From CAWCAL01 sp963695075 (GTDB lineage: Bacteria > Actinomycetota > Acidimicrobiia > Acidimicrobiales > CAWCAL01): a DNA stretch of 64,000 nucleotides. A program made the translations under genes and the position numbers. Shown here piece by piece: positions 40,238-48,485 of this stretch. Numbering within the stretch: position 1 is the stretch's first letter; each line of letters starts with the position of its first letter. Below the pieces are notes generated by a model. That model was given only the letters and a program-made list of their open reading frames with translations, did no database searches and was not told the origin of the DNA. The stretch is taken from positions 1,240,001 through 1,304,000 of the forward strand of contig CAVOFR010000007.1 in the NCBI GenBank assembly GCA_963695075.1, in the 5' to 3' direction.

Positions 40238-42073
40238 TCAGGAGCTCAGGAGCTGTCGGGCCGAAGCCTCGAGTCCGGCGCCGTCGAGACCCAGCTCGGC
40301 GAGGATCGTGTCGGCCTTGCCGTGCGCGATGTACCGCTTCGGCACGCCGAGCACCTTGGCCCGTTGCGCCAGGTGCGGGTCGCGTTCCAGCAGCCGCCGG
40401 ACGATCGCCTCACCGACCCCACCGTCGCGGAGGCCGTCCTCTGCGGTGAGCACGGCCGGGTGGTGTGCTGCGTCGGCGAGCATGTCGTCGTCGAGGGGGG
40501 CGACGCAGCGAGCGTCCCAGACCGATACCGAGATGCCGTCGGCTTCGAGCGCGTCGGCGGCTTCGAGGGCCGCGCCCACCATCTTGCCGACCGCGATCAT
40601 GCAGAGGTCGGTGCCGCTGCGGAGCGCCCGGGCTCGCCGTCCGACGCCGACTTCGTGTTCGGCCACATTTCGGGCCTCGGTCTTCGGCCAGCGGATGGCA
40701 ACCGGGCCGTCGATCTCGATCGCATCGGCCAACATGATCTGGAGGTCCTGGTAGGACGAGGGGGCGAAGACGGTCATGCCGGGGATCTTGGTCAGCAGGA
40801 CCATGTCGAGCAGGCCGTGATGGGACGGGCCGTCGTCGCCGGTGACACCGGCCCGGTCGAGACAGAATACGACCGGTGCACCGTGGAGCCCGACGTCGAG
40901 GTTGACCTGGTCGAGCGCCCGTGTGAGGAACGTGGAGTAGAGGGCGACCACCGGCTTGAGGCCGCCCATCGCCATGCCGGCCGCGGCCGTGACGGCATGT
41001 TGTTCGGCGATCCCGACATCGAAGAACCGGTCGGGGAAACGGTCGTGGAAGGGGAGGAGGCCGGTGGAGTCGGGCATCGCGGCGGTGATGGCCACGACCT
41101 CGGGTCGCTCCTCGCCGAGCTTCAGGAGGGCCTCGGTGAAGGCCGCCGTGTAGCTGCCGGGCTTGGCGCCGCCCAGGTCGTGCATACGCTTGATGGGATC
41201 GTTCTCGGCGGGTGCATAGCCCCGCCCCTTCTCGGTGAGGACGTGGACGACGACCGGACCACCCATGGCAGCGGCGTTTCGGAAGGCGGCTTCCATGCCG
41301 GCGATGTCGTGGCCATCGAAGGGGCCGAGGTAGTGCACACCGAGCATCTCGAAGAACGCCGGCGGTTCGAGCATCTGGCGAATGGCGGCCTTGGTCGCTC
41401 CGATGCCGGCCTCGATCGGGGCTCTGAGCACCGGGACCCTCGACACGGCCTGGGCGGCGCGGGCCTTGCTCCGGCGGAAGGTGGGGTTGCCCCGCAGTCG
41501 AGCCAGCGACTCGCCGAGTTTCGAGATGGTGGGTGCGTACGAGCGCCCGTTGTCGTTGAGCACGATGACACAGTCGCGCCCGGAGTGGCCGATGTTGTTG
41601 AGCCCCTCGAACGCCATGCCTCCGGTCAGCGAGCCGTCGCCGATGACGGCGACGATCTGGCGGTTCGGTGTGGTGGCGTCGAGCTCCTGCGCCGTGGCCA
41701 GACCGTGGGCGTAGCCCAGCGCCGTCGAGGCGTGGCTGTTCTCGATCCAGTCGTGGGGGGACTCGGCCCGGCTGGGATAGCCCGATATCCCGCCGGCTTG
41801 TCGGAGCGAGCCGAACTGATCGCGACGTCCGGTCAGGAGCTTGTGAACATAGGTCTGGTGCCCGGTGTCCCAGAGGAGGATGTCGTCGGGGGAGTCGAAG
41901 ACGCGGTGCAGCGCGATCGTGAGCTCGACGACTCCGAGATTCGACCCCAGATGGCCTCGGACCCGGGTCGTGGTCTCGACGATGACGTCACGAAGCTCGC
42001 TCGCGAGCTGCGTGAGCTCCTCGGGGGTCAGCCCATCGAGGTCGGAAGGTTCGTCGATGCTGTCGAGGATCAA
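40238..42073 (-). CDS. dxs: 1-deoxy-D-xylulose-5-phosphate synthase
   Basis: This 611-residue thiamine-diphosphate enzyme condenses pyruvate and glyceraldehyde-3-phosphate, the first step of the MEP isoprenoid pathway. Signatures are GHLGSNLGVVELTIALHRVF, the diphosphate motif GDGSLTGGMAFEGLNN, HYLGPFDGHDI, FPDRFFDVGIAEQHAVTAAAG with the catalytic glutamate, and HHGLLDMVLL. It aligns from the start as MILDSIDEPSDLD when TTG 42073 is used, with GGAGG 8 nt upstream; the longer frame from 42118 is not needed. Its product supplies UppP substrates and the UbiA-type reaction. Confidence 0.92.
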   Translation of the reverse strand: MILDSIDEPSDLDGLTPEELTQLASELRDVIVETTTRVRGHLGSNLGVVELTIALHRVFDSPDDILLWDTGHQTYVHKLLTGRRDQFGSLRQAGGISGYPSRAESPHDWIENSHASTALGYAHGLATAQELDATTPNRQIVAVIGDGSLTGGMAFEGLNNIGHSGRDCVIVLNDNGRSYAPTISKLGESLARLRGNPTFRRSKARAAQAVSRVPVLRAPIEAGIGATKAAIRQMLEPPAFFEMLGVHYLGPFDGHDIAGMEAAFRNAAAMGGPVVVHVLTEKGRGYAPAENDPIKRMHDLGGAKPGSYTAAFTEALLKLGEERPEVVAITAAMPDSTGLLPFHDRFPDRFFDVGIAEQHAVTAAAGMAMGGLKPVVALYSTFLTRALDQVNLDVGLHGAPVVFCLDRAGVTGDDGPSHHGLLDMVLLTKIPGMTVFAPSSYQDLQIMLADAIEIDGPVAIRWPKTEARNVAEHEVGVGRRARALRSGTDLCMIAVGKMVGAALEAADALEADGISVSVWDARCVAPLDDDMLADAAHHPAVLTAEDGLRDGGVGEAIVRRLLERDPHLAQRAKVLGVPKRYIAHGKADTILAELGLDGAGLEASARQLLSS

Positions 42074-42081
42074 CTCCTGCA

Positions 42082-42086
42082 CCTCC
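42082..42086 (-). promoter_or_regulatory. ribosome binding site deciding the dxs start
   Basis: GGAGG on the minus strand, 8 nt before TTG 42073. No ATG in frame has a comparable site. Confidence 0.55.
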
Positions 42087-42189
42087 TCATGTCGAACGGC
42101 TGACTCATGGCGAGACAAGTGAGGCCGGAAGGATCCGGCCGTCGTGCCTTGTCACCGTACCCGCCTGACGGGGTGACGACCACGACCGC

Positions 42190-42969
42190 CTAGCCAGAGG
42201 TGAAGCGGGGGGCGCGCAGCCGCGCCAGACGCTTCCCGATGAAGTACCCCAGGATCGCCACCAGAGCCCCGCCCACCGCGTCCAGTCCGTAGTGGTTCCC
42301 GGTCACGACGATGCTGAAAAGCGTCGCCAGCGGGTACAGCGCGATCAGGACTCGCTGCCAGCGCCGGCCGAAGACGGGGTACAGAACCATGAAGCACCAC
42401 AGTGACCAGCCGAAGTGCAGGCTCGGCATGGCGGCGTACTGGTTGGAGACCTTCTGCATGGCGCCCGAATCGAACGACCAGAGCCCGCCGACCTCGACCA
42501 GGGTGTCCATGAACCCGTAGGACTCGGGAAGCAGGCGTGGAGGGAGGAGTGGATACAGGGCGAAGCCCACCAGAGCCAGCCCTGTCATCGTGAGGAAGCT
42601 GTTGCGGACCAGGCGCCAGCGGTGGGGCATCCAGTGGAAGGTCCAGATCAGGGCGAATCCGGTGACGATGAAGTGGAACGTGCCGTAGAAGACGTTCCAG
42701 AACCAGAGGAACGCGTCGGAGGAACCGAAGAGGTCCTGCATGGTCTCTTCGTGGAAGAGCCCTAGGGCGCGCTCGAGCGAGATGATCTCCTTGGCGTTGT
42801 CGAAGGCGACCTGGTAGCCGACCAGCTCCGAGCCGAAGAGATTCCGAATCGAGGTGTAGACGACATAGAAGACGACGACGTAGAGGGCCTCGCGCCACCA
42901 GACGAAGGAGTAGTCGCTCCCATCGCTCGCGCCGGCCGCGTCGTCGCCGGTCGTCGCCGTTTCGGTCAT
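42190..42969 (-). CDS. PAP2-superfamily membrane phosphatase/phosphotransferase
   Basis: This 259-residue protein has six or so membrane helices. It carries the PAP2/Aur1-type motifs: MPSLHFGWSL with the first histidine (C2 domain) and GNHYGLDAVGG with the second (C3 domain). The C1 RXXXXXXRP motif is not obvious, as in inositol phosphorylceramide-synthase-like members. It could move an inositol-phosphate or polyprenyl-phosphate group. ATG 42969 has GGAGGGG just upstream. It follows the LPG-synthase-TM gene by 11 nt, so the two are co-transcribed. Confidence 0.8.
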   Translation of the reverse strand: MTETATTGDDAAGASDGSDYSFVWWREALYVVVFYVVYTSIRNLFGSELVGYQVAFDNAKEIISLERALGLFHEETMQDLFGSSDAFLWFWNVFYGTFHFIVTGFALIWTFHWMPHRWRLVRNSFLTMTGLALVGFALYPLLPPRLLPESYGFMDTLVEVGGLWSFDSGAMQKVSNQYAAMPSLHFGWSLWCFMVLYPVFGRRWQRVLIALYPLATLFSIVVTGNHYGLDAVGGALVAILGYFIGKRLARLRAPRFTSG

Positions 42970-42980
42970 CTCCCCTCCGT

Positions 42981-43949
42981 TCACTCGTTCGATTCCTCCG
43001 CAGGGGCCCCTGTGACGAACGTGATGGCGCCGGGCAGGCTCGCCACCAGCGTGAGCAAGTACAGCAGGATTCCGAGCGAGACGGCCTTTGGCTCCGGGTT
43101 CGTCGTCCCCAATGCCTGGAGAAAGACTACAAACAGCGACTCCCTGACGCCGATGCCCCCGATCGAGATTGGCAGAACCTGGACGATGGCGATCGTCGGG
43201 AAGAACGCGAACATCTCCCGTAGGCCCAGCTCGGGGATGTCGACGACCCGCGCCGCCATCCAGGCGGCGATGACCAGGACCGTCTGGTACAGGAAGGCCA
43301 CGGCCAGGACCCGTCCCGCCTGTCGGGGATTGCGGCGCAGTTGCACCACCCCCTGGTGCACTCCGTCGATGAAGCGGTGCCATCCCTCCCGTTCGGCGAA
43401 TCGCCCGCCGACCCGAGGGTGGGCCGCCAGGTAGAGCACTCCGACGAGCCCCGCCATCGTCACCACGCCGATACCGAGGGCCAGCAGTGCGCCGCTGCCC
43501 TTCGCCGTCAACGAGGGAGCGAGCACGAAACCCAGGCAGGTCATCGCGGGCAGCACGACCCACCCGGTGAGCCGTTCGATCACCACGGACGCTGCCGCCG
43601 CCTCCGGACGACCGGTGGACCTCGCCAACCGATTGATGCGAAGGACATCGCCCCCGATGGTGGTGGGAAGGACGTTCGAGACGAGCTGTCCCGCGAAGTA
43701 GTCGCGGGTGAGCTCACCGAGTCCGGGGTCGAGCTCGACGGCCACGGCGGCTTGTCGCCATCGCCAGGCCGAGACCACCACGGCCAGGATGGAGAGCACG
43801 ACCGCTCCGGCCAGCCAGAGCCCGGTGGCGACGGACCATTCGGGGATGAGGTCGTCGACGTCGAACTCGGGCGCTCGCCACCACAGGATGGCGAGCATGC
43901 CGACCGACAACGACACGCGAACGCCCGTAACGAGGATCTTCTTGGACAC
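42981..43949 (-). CDS. lysylphosphatidylglycerol synthase TM-region / UPF0104 flippase-like protein
   Basis: This 322-residue polytopic membrane protein corresponds to the membrane half of MprF/AglD proteins, without the aminoacyl-transferase half. It has about eight helices and the family segments NVLPTTIGGDVLRINRLAR, ERLTGWVVLPAM and QVLPISIGGIGVRESLFVVFL. Members act as lipid flippases or help mannosyl- and glycolipid synthesis. GTG 43949 has GGAGGG upstream. It is transcribed together with the PAP2 gene, which suggests a joint role in a polyprenyl- or inositol-lipid step. Confidence 0.82.
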   Translation of the reverse strand: MSKKILVTGVRVSLSVGMLAILWWRAPEFDVDDLIPEWSVATGLWLAGAVVLSILAVVVSAWRWRQAAVAVELDPGLGELTRDYFAGQLVSNVLPTTIGGDVLRINRLARSTGRPEAAAASVVIERLTGWVVLPAMTCLGFVLAPSLTAKGSGALLALGIGVVTMAGLVGVLYLAAHPRVGGRFAEREGWHRFIDGVHQGVVQLRRNPRQAGRVLAVAFLYQTVLVIAAWMAARVVDIPELGLREMFAFFPTIAIVQVLPISIGGIGVRESLFVVFLQALGTTNPEPKAVSLGILLYLLTLVASLPGAITFVTGAPAEESNE

Positions 43950-44076
43950 TCGCCCTCCGGGTCGGGTTCGAGGTCACGCCGGCCAGCGTGGTCGAGGCTC
44001 AATCGACCCGCAACCGTACCCACCGGGAGGCGGATGCCGCGGCGCGCGTGCCACTCTCAACGGGAAGGGGGAGCTC

Positions 44077-44910
44077 ATGGAGCGACGCACATCCGGCACC
44101 GTCGACGTCCGCGGCATCGAAATGGCCTATGCGGAGGCGGGAACCGGCCCCGATGTCATGGTGTTGGTGCACGGATTCACGGGGGCCAAAGAGGACTTCT
44201 CCGATCACCTCGATCACCTCGCCGAGCACGGTTGGCGGGTCATCGCTCCCGATCTGCGCGGCCACGGCGAATCGGACTCACCTTCGGGTGTCGAGCGATA
44301 CTCGTTCCACGAGATGGCGGCCGATGTCGAGGCGCTGGCCGATGTGCTCGACGTCGGGAGATACGTCCTGCTGGGCCATTCGATGGGCGGTGTGGTCGCT
44401 CAGATCGTCGCGCTCTCCGACGTCGATCGACTGCGCGGACTCGTCCTGATGGACACCACCGATGCGTCCACCGGTATGGATTCCGACCTGGTGGAGGCCG
44501 CCATCGCGCTGGTGCAGGAGGACGGGATCGGCGCCCTGGCGGACCTGTTGGCTCAGGAACCCGGTGCGATGAGCACCGCAGCCCATCAACGCCTGCTCCG
44601 CGAACGCGAGGGGTTCGCAGAGTTCGGCGATCGGAAGCTGCGGGCGGTCGCAGACGACATGTTCTGCGCGATGGCCCGCCAGCTGCTCGACCGGTCGTCG
44701 GTGCTCGAGTCGCTGCGCGCCATAGCGGTTCCGACCCTGGTCGTGGTAGGTGCCCTCGACGAGCCATTCGTCGAGCCGTCCCGTCGTATGGCGGCGGCCA
44801 TCGGCGACGCGCGCCTGGTCGAGATCGACGACGCTGGTCACAACCCGCAGTTCGAGGTACCCGAGCGCTGGCTCGGTGCCATCATGAGGTTCCTGGAGGA
44901 GCTGACATGA
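44077..44910 (+). CDS. alpha/beta-fold hydrolase
   Basis: This 277-residue hydrolase has HGFTGAKED (oxyanion hole), RGHGESD, the nucleophile GHSMGG with its serine, an acid near VVGALDEPFVEP and a histidine in DAGHNPQFE. It resembles esterases, epoxide hydrolases and C-C hydrolases. GGAAGGGGG precedes the ATG. The stop overlaps the start of the thiamine-diphosphate enzyme (ATGA), so the two are translated together. They may act in the same short breakdown route. Substrate unknown. Confidence 0.85.
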   Translation: MERRTSGTVDVRGIEMAYAEAGTGPDVMVLVHGFTGAKEDFSDHLDHLAEHGWRVIAPDLRGHGESDSPSGVERYSFHEMAADVEALADVLDVGRYVLLGHSMGGVVAQIVALSDVDRLRGLVLMDTTDASTGMDSDLVEAAIALVQEDGIGALADLLAQEPGAMSTAAHQRLLREREGFAEFGDRKLRAVADDMFCAMARQLLDRSSVLESLRAIAVPTLVVVGALDEPFVEPSRRMAAAIGDARLVEIDDAGHNPQFEVPERWLGAIMRFLEELT

Positions 44911-46547
44911 CCGAAGTGCACGGAGGAGTCCTGGCGCTCGACACGCTGATGGCGTTCGGAGTGGAGGAGTTGTTCACGCTCTCGGGCGCCCACGTCTTCC
45001 CGCTATACGACGCGGCCGTGCAGCGGGACCTCAGGCTGATCGACGTACGGCACGAGTCGACCGCGACCTTCGGGGCCGAGGGGGTGGCCAAGCTCACCCG
45101 GCGGCCCGGGGTGGCTGCACTGACGGCCGGGCCGGGTGTGACCAACGGCGTCAGCGCGGTGACCACCGCGATGTTCAACGGCTCACCACTCGTCGTCCTC
45201 GGTGGCCGAGCGGCCGAGGACGGTTGGGGGCGAGGTGCGCTCCAGGAGTTCGACCACGTGCCGGTGATGGCGCCGGTGACGAAGGTCTCCAGGACGCTCC
45301 GCTCGACCGAACGCATCCCCGAGGAGCTCCACGCCGTGGTGCGCGCCGCGGTCACCCCCCATCGCGGCCCGGTGTTCGCCGACCTTCCCCTCGATGTCAT
45401 CTTCGGACAGGCGGAAGCGCCTCCTCCCGGAGAGGTGGGAGCCTCGCCCATCCCGGCCGGGGTCGTGCCCAGGGGCCCGGATCCTGATCCCGACGAGCTC
45501 CGCCGAGCGGTCGAGCTCATCGCCGGCGCCGAGCGACCAGCCGTGATCGCCGGAACCGACGTCTGGTGGGAGGGCGCCGACGGCACGCTCCGCGCCGCGG
45601 TCGAGGCCCTCAGGGTGCCGACGTTCGCCAATGGGCTGGGCCGAGGCTGCCTGCCGGCCGACCACGAGCTGTCGTTCTCCCGTACCCGCGGCCTGCTCAA
45701 GTCAGAGGCCGACGTCGTGGTGACAATCGGGACGCCGCTCGACTTCAGGCTCTCGTTCGGTGTCTTCGGCGATGCAGAGGTGATCCACGTCGTCGACGTC
45801 CCCGAGAGCCGGGCCGGGCACGTCACTCCGACCTGCTCACCGGCGGGTGACCTGACGACGATCCTCACGGCGCTGGCCGACTGGTCCGGCGACCGTGCCG
45901 ACCACGAGCCGTGGATCGGACGACTGCGCGACGCGGAGTCTTCGGCCTCGGCCGATGACGAGGAGCGACTGGGGATGGAAACCGACCCGATCGCTCCTAC
46001 TCGGATCTACGGTGAGCTCAGGACCAGGTTGGATCGCGATGCCATCGTGGTGTGCGACGGGGGAGACTTCGTGTCCTATGCCGGGAAGTATCTGCCGTCC
46101 TACGCGCCGGGATGCTGGCTCGACCCCGGTCCGTTCGGCTGTCTCGGTACCGGGCTGGGGTACGCCATGGCCGCTCGACTCGTGCACCCCGATCGCCAGG
46201 TGGTCCTGCTGCTCGGTGACGGTGCCGCCGGTTTCAGTCTCATGGACGCGGACACGTTGGTTCGTCAGAACCTGCCGGTCGTCATCGTGGTCGGCAACAA
46301 CGGGATCTGGGGCCTCGAGAAGCATCCCATGCAACTCCTCTACGGCTATGACGTGGCCGCCGACCTTCAGGCCGGTACCCGCTATGACGAGATCGTGCGG
46401 GTGTTCGGCGGCGCCGGCGAGGTCGTGGAGCACTCCCGCGACATCGGTCCGGCACTCGATCGGGCCTTCGCGTCGGGCGTGCCGTACGTGGTCAACGTGT
46501 TGACCGACCCGGCCGACGCCTACCCGCGCACCTCGAATCTCGCCTGA
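44907..46547 (+). CDS. thiamine-diphosphate enzyme, acetolactate synthase-like
   Basis: This 546-residue ThDP-dependent protein has three domains. Its N-terminal domain carries the activating glutamate E50 in RHESTATFGAEG, with PGVTNGVSAVTTAMFNGSPLVV after it. The cofactor-binding domain has the GDG-X-NN pattern in LLLGDGAAGFSL and VVGNNGIWGLEK, followed by a YGYD segment. Overall it follows acetolactate synthase and oxalyl-CoA/2-hydroxyacyl-CoA lyase proteins. It is probably not the biosynthetic AHAS: no regulatory subunit is near and it is coupled to a hydrolase. It could be a 2-hydroxyacyl-CoA lyase or a decarboxylase. Confidence 0.75.
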   Translation: MTEVHGGVLALDTLMAFGVEELFTLSGAHVFPLYDAAVQRDLRLIDVRHESTATFGAEGVAKLTRRPGVAALTAGPGVTNGVSAVTTAMFNGSPLVVLGGRAAEDGWGRGALQEFDHVPVMAPVTKVSRTLRSTERIPEELHAVVRAAVTPHRGPVFADLPLDVIFGQAEAPPPGEVGASPIPAGVVPRGPDPDPDELRRAVELIAGAERPAVIAGTDVWWEGADGTLRAAVEALRVPTFANGLGRGCLPADHELSFSRTRGLLKSEADVVVTIGTPLDFRLSFGVFGDAEVIHVVDVPESRAGHVTPTCSPAGDLTTILTALADWSGDRADHEPWIGRLRDAESSASADDEERLGMETDPIAPTRIYGELRTRLDRDAIVVCDGGDFVSYAGKYLPSYAPGCWLDPGPFGCLGTGLGYAMAARLVHPDRQVVLLLGDGAAGFSLMDADTLVRQNLPVVIVVGNNGIWGLEKHPMQLLYGYDVAADLQAGTRYDEIVRVFGGAGEVVEHSRDIGPALDRAFASGVPYVVNVLTDPADAYPRTSNLA

Positions 46548-46555
46548 GAACCGCG

Positions 46556-46951
46556 TCAGACCTGATCGTGGATGCTGACAGCGTTGTCCATGAATCGGTC
46601 GACGTCGACGATCACCCGGGTGACGCGGCCTGCCGCGACGAGGCCTCGTGGATCGCAGACCGACACGGCGAACGACAGCCGGCGTCCCTTCACCGTCTCG
46701 AGCACGGCCTCGGCTTCGATGGGTGTGCCTATGACCGATGGCTGGAGATGGTCGATCTGGACCCGCATGCCCACCGATGAGGTGCCGGGCTCTAGGTGCT
46801 CGGCGAGCGCATTGACGATCGCCTCCTCGGAGAGGGCCACCACACGCGGAGTGCCCAGGACGGGGACGGTGCCGCTACCCAGTGCTTCGGCCGTGTCAGC
46901 CGCCGTGACCGTGAGCTCTGCGGTTCCGCGCAGTCCGGGTTCGATGGGCAC
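46556..46951 (-). CDS. thioesterase (hot-dog fold, FlK-like)
   Basis: This 131-residue protein has the single hot-dog domain of the fluoroacetyl-CoA thioesterase-like group: LGTPRVVALSEEAIVNAL with the acidic and threonine positions, GMRVQIDHLQPSVIGTPIEAEAVL, and GRRLSFAVSVCD. Such enzymes hydrolyse short acyl-CoA thioesters. GTG 46951 has TATCGT 6 nt before it and no Shine-Dalgarno, fitting a leaderless message. Convergent with the ThDP enzyme (8-nt gap). Confidence 0.75.
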   Translation of the reverse strand: MPIEPGLRGTAELTVTAADTAEALGSGTVPVLGTPRVVALSEEAIVNALAEHLEPGTSSVGMRVQIDHLQPSVIGTPIEAEAVLETVKGRRLSFAVSVCDPRGLVAAGRVTRVIVDVDRFMDNAVSIHDQV

Positions 46952-46957
46952 CAGGGT

Positions 46958-46963
46958 ACGATA
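46958..46963 (-). promoter_or_regulatory. -10 box of a leaderless promoter (thioesterase)
   Basis: On the minus strand this reads TATCGT, 6 nt before the GTG at 46951. Confidence 0.4.
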
Positions 46964-47093
46964 CGACTCCCGGCCGATGGCGAGGCAACTCAGCCCGACG
47001 CCGGGGTTCCCCTGACGGGGGTCATGACTCGGAGCGATAGCCGTCAGGATTCAGAGTGATGACCGTCGAGCCTCGAGCAGAAGGATTGTGTCC

Positions 47094-48485
47094 GTGATCG
47101 AAGAGCATGTGATCCAGCGCGCGCTCGCCACGGCGCTCGACACCGGCGGTGAGTTCGCCGAGATCTTCGCCGAGGATCGACTCTCCTCGTCGGCCTACTT
47201 CGACGACGGTCGGATCGAGGAGCTGGCGTCGGGAAGGACCCGAGGTGTGGGGATCCGGGTGGTGATCGGGGAGAGCACCGGCTTCGCTCACACGGCCGAC
47301 CTGGGCGAGTCCGGCTTGATCGAGGCAGCCGAGGCAGCGGCAGCTGCGGCCCGCGGGGGCAACGCCGGGGTCAGCGCCGTCGCGCTGGAGCGCCAGGTCG
47401 TGACGGCCCCCAACCCCGTGGCGATCGCGCCCGAGGACGTGCCCAAGGGCACCAAGGTCGGCCTGCTGTCCCGGGCCGACGAGGCGGCTCGGGCGGTCGG
47501 TGGCGCGATCACCCAGGTCAGTGCCCGATACGCCGACAGTCGCAGGCGGATCCTGGTGGCCAACAGCGACGGTCTCCTGACCGGCGACGACCAGGTGAAG
47601 ACCCTGTTCTCGGTGGGGTGTGTGGCGTCGGGAGACACGGGCATGCAGACCGGACGCGAAAGCATCGGTCGCACGATCGGGTTCGAGCTCTTCGACGAGG
47701 TGACGGTCGAGGACCTGGCCCGCCGCGCCGCTGACCGGGCCCTCGTCAAGCTCAGCGCCCGACCGGCTCCGAGCGGGACCATGCCCGTGGTCATCGGCCG
47801 GGGCGGCGGTGGCGTGCTCTTCCACGAGGCCTGCGGTCACGGCTTGGAGGCCGACCTGGTGGCCAAGGGTGCGTCGGTGTTCGCCGGCCGTATCGGAGAA
47901 CAGGTGGCCAGCCCGTTGGTCACCCTCATCGACGATGGCACGATGCCCACCGAATGGGGGTGCTTCGGGGTCGACGACGAGGGTCGCCCGGCCGGGCGCA
48001 ATGTCCTGATCGAAGACGGTGTTCTGGTCGACTACATGTGGGACGCCCTCCGGGCCCGCAAGGAAGGCCGCCCCAGCTCGGGCAACGGCCGGCGGCAGAG
48101 CTACCAGCACCTCCCGATGGTGCGGATGACCAACACCTACCTGGCCAACGGTGTCGACGACCCCGAGGACATCCTGGCCGACACCCCCAGCGGGGTCTAT
48201 GTCAAGGAGCTCGGTGGTGGGCAGGTCAACACCGCGACCGGCGACTTCGTCTTCGGGATGACCGAGGCGTACCTCATCGAAAACGGTGAGCTCGGCGACC
48301 CGATCCGTGAGGGCAACCTGATCGGCAATGGGCCGGAGGTGCTCGGCATCATCGATGCTCTGGGCAACGACTTCGCCATGGGATCACCCGGGACCTGCGG
48401 CAAGGACGGCCAGGGTGTACCCGTCGGTGACGGCACGCCCACCCTGCGCGTCCCGAGCCTCACGGTCGGGGGAACCGCGGCGTGA
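47094..48485 (+). CDS. tldD: TldD-type metalloprotease
   Basis: This 463-residue catalytic subunit of the TldD/TldE protease family holds the zinc motif HEXXXH (HEACGH, around residue 244) in GGGVLFHEACGHGLEADLV, with a later GFGMTEAY-type stretch and NTATGDFVFGM near the C-terminus. TldD/TldE heterodimers cut unfolded or modified peptides and are known to process microcin B17 and CcdA. GTG 47094 has AAGGA 8 nt upstream; GTG 47088 is an alternative. It leads a three-gene operon with two TldE-like partners. Confidence 0.9.
   Translation: MIEEHVIQRALATALDTGGEFAEIFAEDRLSSSAYFDDGRIEELASGRTRGVGIRVVIGESTGFAHTADLGESGLIEAAEAAAAAARGGNAGVSAVALERQVVTAPNPVAIAPEDVPKGTKVGLLSRADEAARAVGGAITQVSARYADSRRRILVANSDGLLTGDDQVKTLFSVGCVASGDTGMQTGRESIGRTIGFELFDEVTVEDLARRAADRALVKLSARPAPSGTMPVVIGRGGGGVLFHEACGHGLEADLVAKGASVFAGRIGEQVASPLVTLIDDGTMPTEWGCFGVDDEGRPAGRNVLIEDGVLVDYMWDALRARKEGRPSSGNGRRQSYQHLPMVRMTNTYLANGVDDPEDILADTPSGVYVKELGGGQVNTATGDFVFGMTEAYLIENGELGDPIREGNLIGNGPEVLGIIDALGNDFAMGSPGTCGKDGQGVPVGDGTPTLRVPSLTVGGTAA

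Noticed and set aside
43341..44906. Long upstream part of the ThDP enzyme frame
   Set aside because: It overlaps the LPG-synthase-TM gene and the hydrolase in other frames, and the ATG at 44907 begins the family sequence.
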